Below are positions 59,014 through 64,000 of a stretch of 64,000 bases of DNA, in pieces (position 1 is the first letter of the stretch; every line of letters starts with the position of its first letter). The position numbers and the translations under genes were made by a program. The notes beneath the pieces are model-generated. The model saw only the letters and a program-made list of their open reading frames with translations, had not been told where the DNA came from and ran no database searches. Source of the DNA: Bombilactobacillus thymidiniphilus (GTDB lineage: Bacteria > Bacillota > Bacilli > Lactobacillales > Lactobacillaceae); assembly GCF_023380245.1 (NCBI RefSeq), contig NZ_CP093365.1:806001-870000 (forward strand), read 5' to 3'.

Positions 59014-59946
59014 ATGTATTATCCATTACTCAGGGGAAAGCAAAATGAATTGTTAGCTTTAAGAGAACTTCTTGAAGAGCAGAGACTTAGCGACAAAATT
59101 GTCCCTGTAATTGAACCTACTAATGCTTCATCATCATCAACCTTAAAAAAAACTTTAGAGCAATTTTATAAGATTAATAGATCTATTGCCGTTATTCAAG
59201 ACTCTAAATTGGGTAATTATCAAGGTTTCAAAAACGATGAAGATATAGAGAAAATTAGAAATTCAAGTGAGTTCATTCGTGCCTATTTTTTAAATGATAA
59301 TTTCAGTGAAAAAATTAGTACTAATAATAATCAATATCGCATGTTTATTTTGGATAAAAAATCTGAGATGAATATAGAGAACGTTTATGGTGATAATACA
59401 TTATTGGTTATTGATACTTATAATAGAGACAAAATGCGTGATGCAAAGCGTGTTAATAATTTTAAAATTATTGAACTTAACGATGTATATGATAAAAAAG
59501 ATAGAAATCAAGATTACGCAGAAGATACAGATCAAGTCTTTTCATCCGAGCATTTATTTTATAAGCAAGATGGATTTTATGGTTTTAGCGATTATTCAAT
59601 GATAGGATCCGAATATATGGAAAAGGGTTTTGCTCCTAAGGCTATCGCTATACACATAGTTTATTTTGATAATGATAATAAGTTGCGTATTCATCATTTT
59701 GTATCTGATTCTAATGATGGTATCGGGAATCCAAGTAGAAAATTTAAAGAGGCATTGAACAAACTAATTGAGTGGTATGGGGATCAGAGTGCAAGTTTTA
59801 AGATAAAAAATAATTCTATTGCTATGAATGAATTTCAAGAATTACATCGTACGGGAGATTATCCTGGACTTGGTGTTGTTAAAAGAAAGTCAATCAAACA
59901 TCATCTGGAAATAATGAGCAATTTCTTAGACGGTAAAATTAAATGA
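59014..59946 (+). CDS. sce7725 family protein (beta-protein-like)
   Basis: A 310-residue protein that begins MYYPLLRGKQNELLALREL and continues IVPVIEPTN, the opening of the sce7725 family and similar to the phage-type beta protein family (PF14350), both from memory. A TIM-barrel-like beta/alpha alternation is suggested by IVPVIEP, IAVIQDSKLG, YRMFILDK and LLVIDTYNR. It follows the sce7726-like gene, with which it usually pairs. Its TGA overlaps the ATG of the RES gene, so the three genes are coupled. Function unknown. Confidence 0.72.
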   Translation: MYYPLLRGKQNELLALRELLEEQRLSDKIVPVIEPTNASSSSTLKKTLEQFYKINRSIAVIQDSKLGNYQGFKNDEDIEKIRNSSEFIRAYFLNDNFSEKISTNNNQYRMFILDKKSEMNIENVYGDNTLLVIDTYNRDKMRDAKRVNNFKIIELNDVYDKKDRNQDYAEDTDQVFSSEHLFYKQDGFYGFSDYSMIGSEYMEKGFAPKAIAIHIVYFDNDNKLRIHHFVSDSNDGIGNPSRKFKEALNKLIEWYGDQSASFKIKNNSIAMNEFQELHRTGDYPGLGVVKRKSIKHHLEIMSNFLDGKIK

Positions 59947-61049
59947 AGTGTTGTGTTGAATGTTTTCAAGATAGGGATATTATACAACGTATTAAGTCTT
60001 TAAATAAGAAAGGAACATGCGACTTTTGTAAAAATTCTTATACAAATGTTTTAGATTTAGATAATGCTGAGGATATTGCTTCAGACTTTGAAGGTTTATT
60101 AGATGAATTTACACACGATTTTGATGGACAAGTACTGGAACAAAAGAATTATAAACTATCTACATTATCAGATTATTTAAAGTATCATACTTCCATATTT
60201 TCCGAGACAATGTCATCTAACAAGATTTTGAGATTCTTGCAACATCTTCTTCCAAATAGAATTAAAGAAGATCCCGCTCTTTTTAGTGATGATATTATTC
60301 CAACTTATCTGTTGTATCCGGAGAAAATACAAGATGAAGGAATATTCAAAGGAAAAACTTGGAATGAGTTTAAAGAAGATATTAAATTTAATAATCGATT
60401 TCATTCACAATTAGTTAACGAACAAGTTTTAATTGCTTTTTTCCAGGATTGTGAGGTTCCATTAAAAAATGGAAATGAAGATAAATTATTTAGAGCAAGA
60501 ATAAGTGATGATGGGATTGCTTTGAAGCCTGAAGAATTATGGGCTGCTCCTAGAAGGGTAGCCACTTCAGGCAGATTAAATGCTTCAGGAATTGGATATT
60601 TATATCTCAGTTATGACGAAGATGTGTGCTTAAAAGAGATCAGGGCATCCGTCAATGATGTATGTACGGTAGCAACCTTTCAAGTTACAACTGATGACTT
60701 AAGGGTAGTGGATTTAGGACAAATTGCAAATATTAGTATTTTTACTTCTCCAGTATTAAGCCGCTATCTTATGAATTATGATATTTTGCAAGATATTGAT
60801 GCAGCCATGGTTGAATTTAGTAAAAAGGATAAATCTGAAATAGATCTTGTTCCTACTGAATTTATGAGTGACATAATTAAAGCACAAGATATTGACGGTA
60901 TAATGTATAAGAGTACATTTGATAATAATTTTAAAAATGTTGTTTTATTTGACGGGTCACCAAATAATTCAAAAATACTTCAGATTGAATCAGATATTAA
61001 GACATATCGTATTAAAACAATACATTATGATAAACTAGAAATGAGATAA
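59943..61049 (+). CDS. RES-domain protein with N-terminal zinc ribbon (putative NAD+ phosphorylase)
   Basis: A 368-residue protein. C4-x-x-C7 and C26-x-x-C29 make an N-terminal zinc-ribbon-like knuckle. A helical region spans about 35-160, where a HEPN-like N-terminal domain is found in related RES proteins. The RES domain follows with its three hallmark residues: Arg in LFRARI (R184/R186), Glu in CLKEIR (E232) and Ser in GIMYKS (S324), then NVVLFDG. RES toxins degrade NAD+ by phosphorolysis, and no Xre/antitoxin gene of the usual type is adjacent. It is coupled to the sce7725-like gene by a four-base overlap. Effector role in an abortive-type defence is an inference. Confidence 0.8.
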   Translation: MKCCVECFQDRDIIQRIKSLNKKGTCDFCKNSYTNVLDLDNAEDIASDFEGLLDEFTHDFDGQVLEQKNYKLSTLSDYLKYHTSIFSETMSSNKILRFLQHLLPNRIKEDPALFSDDIIPTYLLYPEKIQDEGIFKGKTWNEFKEDIKFNNRFHSQLVNEQVLIAFFQDCEVPLKNGNEDKLFRARISDDGIALKPEELWAAPRRVATSGRLNASGIGYLYLSYDEDVCLKEIRASVNDVCTVATFQVTTDDLRVVDLGQIANISIFTSPVLSRYLMNYDILQDIDAAMVEFSKKDKSEIDLVPTEFMSDIIKAQDIDGIMYKSTFDNNFKNVVLFDGSPNNSKILQIESDIKTYRIKTIHYDKLEMR

Positions 61050-61299
61050 TGTATTTATATAATCACCTAAATACAGTCATAAGTTATTTTTATGCTACTG
61101 TGTGATCAGAAAAAAAGCATAGTATTGATTAGGGGCGGTATCTCTGTCGTAGGCACTATGTCTTTTCTACTTTTTGGTAATATAATAGGTCTCTGCAAGA
61201 GAAATCTTTTGACTTTCTTAAAAACAAATGATTACATTTTCCTAATCGAAGTCCTTGCATTTCTAATATAATATGTTAAGCTATCGTTAATAAAACTAA
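61050..61299. other. Intergenic region before the asnA leader
   Basis: No gene is supported. GCATAGT near 61109 and ACTATG near 61151 are complementary with a long loop and a T-rich tail and might act as a weak terminator of the RES gene. TATAAT at 61267-61272 is a likely -10 box for the T-box transcript, without a clear -35. Confidence 0.45.
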
Positions 61300-61535
61300 A
61301 GACATTCAAAAAGACAGTAAAATGGTGAAATTTCACAGTGATTGGCGATTAGTGTGAACGCCAAATCCACCATTTGAAGAACACTTTTTGTAATTAGGTG
61401 CCTGAAACTGACAAGCAGTAGGGTATTTCGGTAATCATCCGTTATCATTTTATTATTGAGTTGGCTTTGATAAGCAACTAGGGTGGTACCGCGCGTCCGT
61501 CGTCCCTTTGATTAGGGATGGCGGGCTTTTTTAGT
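61300..61535 (+). ncRNA. T-box riboswitch, asparagine-specific (asnA leader)
   Basis: A full T-box leader. The AGTA of the specifier-loop S-turn is at 61316-61319, facing GAAG before the codon AAC (61380-61382), which reads asparagine. The conserved T-box AGGGTGGTACCGCG is at 61480-61493 with the TGGT that pairs with the uncharged tRNA end. A terminator stem (GTCGTCCCT/AGGGATGGC) followed by TTTTTT ends at 61533. Uncharged tRNA-Asn should stabilise the antiterminator and switch on asnA. Confidence 0.93.
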
Positions 61536-61563
61536 TTTAATAACTTTCGTGGGGGAACCAATT

Positions 61564-62571
61564 ATGACTTTAATTTTACCAGAGCACTATCAAGCAAAAT
61601 TATCCTTGCGCCAAACGCAAATGGCAGTGCAGGAGATTCGTACTACTTTTGCAAAAAAGTTTAGCTCTTCGCTTAATTTGCAGCAAGTAACGGCACCGTT
61701 ATTCGTTCAATCAAAAACTGGTTTAAATGACAATTTAAATGGTGTGGAAACACCAATTAGTTTCACTGCTCCAGCTTTACCTGGACAAAAATTAGAAATC
61801 GTGCACTCATTGGCCAAATGGAAGCGTGTTGCCTTAAAAAAATATAGCTTTGCTGTGCATGAAGGTTTATATACGGATATGAAAGCGATTCGTAAGGACG
61901 AGATATTAGATAATTTTCATTCATTATATGTCGATCAATGGGACTGGGAGCGCGTCATTACGCGTGATGCACGAAATTTAGCGACGCTCCAATACACGGT
62001 ACAGCAGATTTTTCAAGCTATTCAACAAGTTGCTGACTATATTAGGGAACTTTACCCGCAAGCTACGCCAACTTTGCCTGAAGAATTGTACTTTATCACA
62101 ACGCAAGAATTGCTGGAGCGTTATCCTAATCTAACACCAAAGCAACGTGAAATGGAGATTTGCCGACAATGGGGGGCTGTTTTTGTGATGCAGATTGGGG
62201 CTACTCTCAGTGATGGGAAAAAGCATGATGGGCGTGCTCCAGATTATGATGATTGGCAGTTAAATGGTGATTTATTGTTTTGGGATGAGTTGTTGCAAGC
62301 AGTGTTAGAAATTTCCAGTATGGGTATTCGAGTGGATGCCAGCGCCTTACAAAAGCAAATTACAGTTGCTAAAGTGCCAGAACGCCTACAATATCCTTAT
62401 CACCAAGCAATTTTACATGATGAATTACCATTGACCATTGGCGGTGGTATCGGACAATCGCGGCTATGTATGCTGTTATTAGGTAAGGCACACATTGGCG
62501 AAGTGCAAGCTAGCATTTGGTCGCAAGAAATGCGCCAACAATGTCAAACAGCACAAATTTCGTTACTTTAA
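61564..62571 (+). CDS. asnA: Aspartate-ammonia ligase (asparagine synthetase A)
   Basis: A 335-residue cytoplasmic enzyme that makes asparagine from aspartate, ammonia and ATP. It is related in fold to class II aminoacyl-tRNA synthetases. Recognisable family stretches are VTAPLFVQSKTGLNDNLNG (split), EIVHSLAKWKR, GLYTDMKAIR and the C-terminal GGGIGQSRLCMLLL. The ATG at 61564 has GGGGGA eight bases upstream; the GTG at 61549 is part of that site. The Asn-specific T-box in front confirms the assignment. Its end overlaps the convergent protease gene by nine bases. Confidence 0.96.
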   Translation: MTLILPEHYQAKLSLRQTQMAVQEIRTTFAKKFSSSLNLQQVTAPLFVQSKTGLNDNLNGVETPISFTAPALPGQKLEIVHSLAKWKRVALKKYSFAVHEGLYTDMKAIRKDEILDNFHSLYVDQWDWERVITRDARNLATLQYTVQQIFQAIQQVADYIRELYPQATPTLPEELYFITTQELLERYPNLTPKQREMEICRQWGAVFVMQIGATLSDGKKHDGRAPDYDDWQLNGDLLFWDELLQAVLEISSMGIRVDASALQKQITVAKVPERLQYPYHQAILHDELPLTIGGGIGQSRLCMLLLGKAHIGEVQASIWSQEMRQQCQTAQISLL

Positions 62572-63219
62572 TTGTCTTTGTACGAAATGCCAATTTGCTC
62601 CGCGCAAAAGACAAAAATTAGTTTGTTGATTATCTTCGTTTAGGCTGACCAAAATACCGCAAACATGTTGTTGATTGGTTAAAGCAGCGCCAGACTCGCC
62701 AGGCTTAGATTCAACTTTAGTCCAGGCACTACCCACGTAATCATTTGTCCCGTTGGTGACAAGGCCTTGATTTTTGACGGCTAGTGTTTGCCTGATTTGT
62801 GGATGATGCGCGTTTTGCACTGGATAACTAGTCCAGTCAGCCAAAAAGGTGTTGGCAGTAGGGTTACTAAGTTGATAATAATGAGAATTATAAGTATTGG
62901 GTAGTTTGATTACTGCAATATCATAATTATCCGAATGAGCAGAATATTTCGGATTAAGAACAGTGTTTTGTTTGCTTACAGTATAGCGTTTTCCTTGACC
63001 GTCTAAAGTGAAAATAGGTTGGTTTTTTAGACCAGTGATTACATGCGCTGCTGTTAAAATCACGTTAGGTGCAATATATGTTCCCGTTCCCCAACTGGTG
63101 CCGTCTTGACTAAAAATAGGCACAACTGCAGTATTTTGTGTTGTTGCTATAGCTGTAAAAGTATTTGTTAAACTGAAAAAGCAAATGCTCAAGATGATCC
63201 AATTTCGTAAATGGTGCAT
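62563..63219 (-). CDS. Secreted trypsin-like serine protease (V8/glutamyl endopeptidase-like)
   Basis: A 218-residue protein with a signal peptide (residues 1 to about 25, LRNWIILSICFFSL core, site near AIA). The chymotrypsin-fold triad is visible: His in VILTAAHV, Asp in NYDIAVIKL and Ser in KPGESGAAL. The serine motif has GESG instead of GDSG, as occurs in V8-type enzymes. It should act outside the cell; substrates are unknown. GGGGGG lies upstream of the ATG. No propeptide of usual length is evident. It is the only obvious exoprotease in the window. Confidence 0.85.
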   Translation of the reverse strand: MHHLRNWIILSICFFSLTNTFTAIATTQNTAVVPIFSQDGTSWGTGTYIAPNVILTAAHVITGLKNQPIFTLDGQGKRYTVSKQNTVLNPKYSAHSDNYDIAVIKLPNTYNSHYYQLSNPTANTFLADWTSYPVQNAHHPQIRQTLAVKNQGLVTNGTNDYVGSAWTKVESKPGESGAALTNQQHVCGILVSLNEDNQQTNFCLLRGANWHFVQRQLK

Positions 63220-63280
63220 GTACTTCGCCCCCCATTAGGCTAATGGTAAAAACATTCACGAACTTTGTCACGTAATGTGA

Positions 63281-64000
63281 TTAGTAATGTTTAGCATGAT
63301 CAATTTTTCGCCAATGCATGAACCCATAAATTGGTATGGCAACGATTAGTGCGCCTAAACCGAGAATTAGTTGTTGCCATTTGACTTGGATTAAGAGCCA
63401 TAAACTTACTCCAATGGCTAGTAATGGTATTATTGGACCACCTTTTAAATGAAATTGCTTTGGTGATAATTTTTTGGTGTGCGCAAAAACTAAAACCGCT
63501 AAACAGGTCGGTAGATATTGCGCAAAACGCGAAATGGCACTAATTTGAACGAGAAACTTAAATGATCCCGACCAAACTAGAATTAAAGTCAGACTTAAAC
63601 TAATGATGATGGTGACCCACGGTGCGTTAGCTTGATTTCTTTTGGCAAACCAACGTGGCAAACTACCGCCTTCGCCTAGAGCAACGCCAGCGCGCGGAGT
63701 TATAAAACTAGAGGTCACCATCAATCCACCAGTTGACAACAAAGTACCGGCAGCCACAATGTCGTTACCCACTGGACCTGTAATTTTTTGAAAAGCAGCT
63801 TGAATGGGAACATTATTGTGAGCCAGTTGTTGACCCAAGATGCCGGTCGTTGTAATTTGGATCAGCGCATAAATCAGAGCGACACAACTAATTACTAGCG
63901 TGATAGCTTTAGGTAGGTTGTGAGTAGCATCTTTCATGTCACCTGCTGCTAATACCATGCCTTCAAAACCGGTAAAGGCGTAGAACATTGTAATAGCCGC
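63281..64000 (-). CDS. APC-family amino acid permease, C-terminal part (cut by window end)
   Basis: The frame is open to the edge of the window, so only the last about 240 residues are present; full-length relatives have about 450 or more. The segment begins AAITMFYAFTGFEGMVLAAGDMKD, where the FxGFE motif of helix 6 and a following acidic/polar loop are typical of the amino acid-polyamine-organocation family. It includes five to six membrane helices and the conserved FITPRAGVALGEGG loop. The substrate is not determinable. The start lies beyond 64000. Confidence 0.88.
   Translation of the reverse strand, partial: AAITMFYAFTGFEGMVLAAGDMKDATHNLPKAITLVISCVALIYALIQITTTGILGQQLAHNNVPIQAAFQKITGPVGNDIVAAGTLLSTGGLMVTSSFITPRAGVALGEGGSLPRWFAKRNQANAPWVTIIISLSLTLILVWSGSFKFLVQISAISRFAQYLPTCLAVLVFAHTKKLSPKQFHLKGGPIIPLLAIGVSLWLLIQVKWQQLILGLGALIVAIPIYGFMHWRKIDHAKHY

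Noticed and set aside
1-64000. CRISPR array, tRNA, rRNA, insertion sequence or prophage
   Set aside because: No direct-repeat/spacer pattern, tRNA-like cloverleaf with T-loop, transposase or phage structural gene was recognised on either strand.

Overview
The window looks like a chromosomal segment of a low-GC Gram-positive bacterium of the family Lactobacillaceae. Supporting signs are the AT-rich sequence, GGAGG-type ribosome binding sites, many TTG/GTG starts, the origin-proximal order rsmG-noc-parA-parB-DUF951-ychF-DUF1129, a pyruvate oxidase, a T-box-controlled asnA, and class II fructose-bisphosphate aldolase. Sucrose and fructan use together with a large type VII (LXG) toxin repertoire would fit an insect- or plant-associated lactobacillus such as Bombilactobacillus; the genus is an inference only. 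No rRNA, tRNA, CRISPR array, insertion sequence or prophage was recognised.

Layout. 0.2-3.1 kb: a small helical protein, an ECF transporter S component and a CPA1 Na+/H+ antiporter. 3.2-10.7 kb: LXG locus 1. It has two small helical partner genes, a full-length LXG toxin with a DUF3114-like C-terminal half, and then an array in which exported immunity-type genes alternate with displaced or decayed copies of the toxin C-terminal module. 10.7-13.8 kb (minus strand): pyruvate oxidase, GatD amidotransferase and a GNAT acetyltransferase. 13.9-19.3 kb: the conserved rsmG/noc/parA/parB/ychF block. 19.4-28.4 kb: small alarmone synthetase, TetR plus YhgE/Pip membrane protein, SMR transporter, lipoprotein, SbcDC nuclease. 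28.4-34.1 kb: a sucrose/fructan regulon made of an MFS sugar symporter, cytoplasmic GH32, LacI regulator and secreted GH32, with cre/LacI operator sites. 34.2-41.4 kb: housekeeping and membrane genes.

41.4-46.5 kb: LXG locus 2, with YwqH/YwqI-like partners, an LXG toxin, one decayed and four intact small membrane proteins that are probably immunity proteins, and two DUF4176 proteins. It is preceded by a strong terminator hairpin that sits inside its own leader. 46.5-48.4 kb: aldo/keto reductase and fba. 48.5-55.6 kb: LXG locus 3, with Lap-like partners, an LXG toxin, a DUF4176 protein and seven tandem DUF443-like membrane proteins built from two alternating subfamilies. 55.6-57.8 kb: a divergent MFS exporter and an Rgg-like regulator. 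58.1-61.0 kb: a three-gene locus, sce7726-like (PD-(D/E)XK-like), sce7725-like and RES-domain NAD+ phosphorylase-like, which is a candidate uncharacterised defence or toxin system. 61.3-64 kb: T-box/asnA, a secreted V8-like protease and a truncated APC permease.

The unifying theme is interbacterial competition. Three separate LXG modules carry expanded and recombining immunity arrays, but no T7SS secretion machinery (EssC/YukB, EsaA, EssB) lies in the window, so the loci must depend on an apparatus encoded elsewhere.
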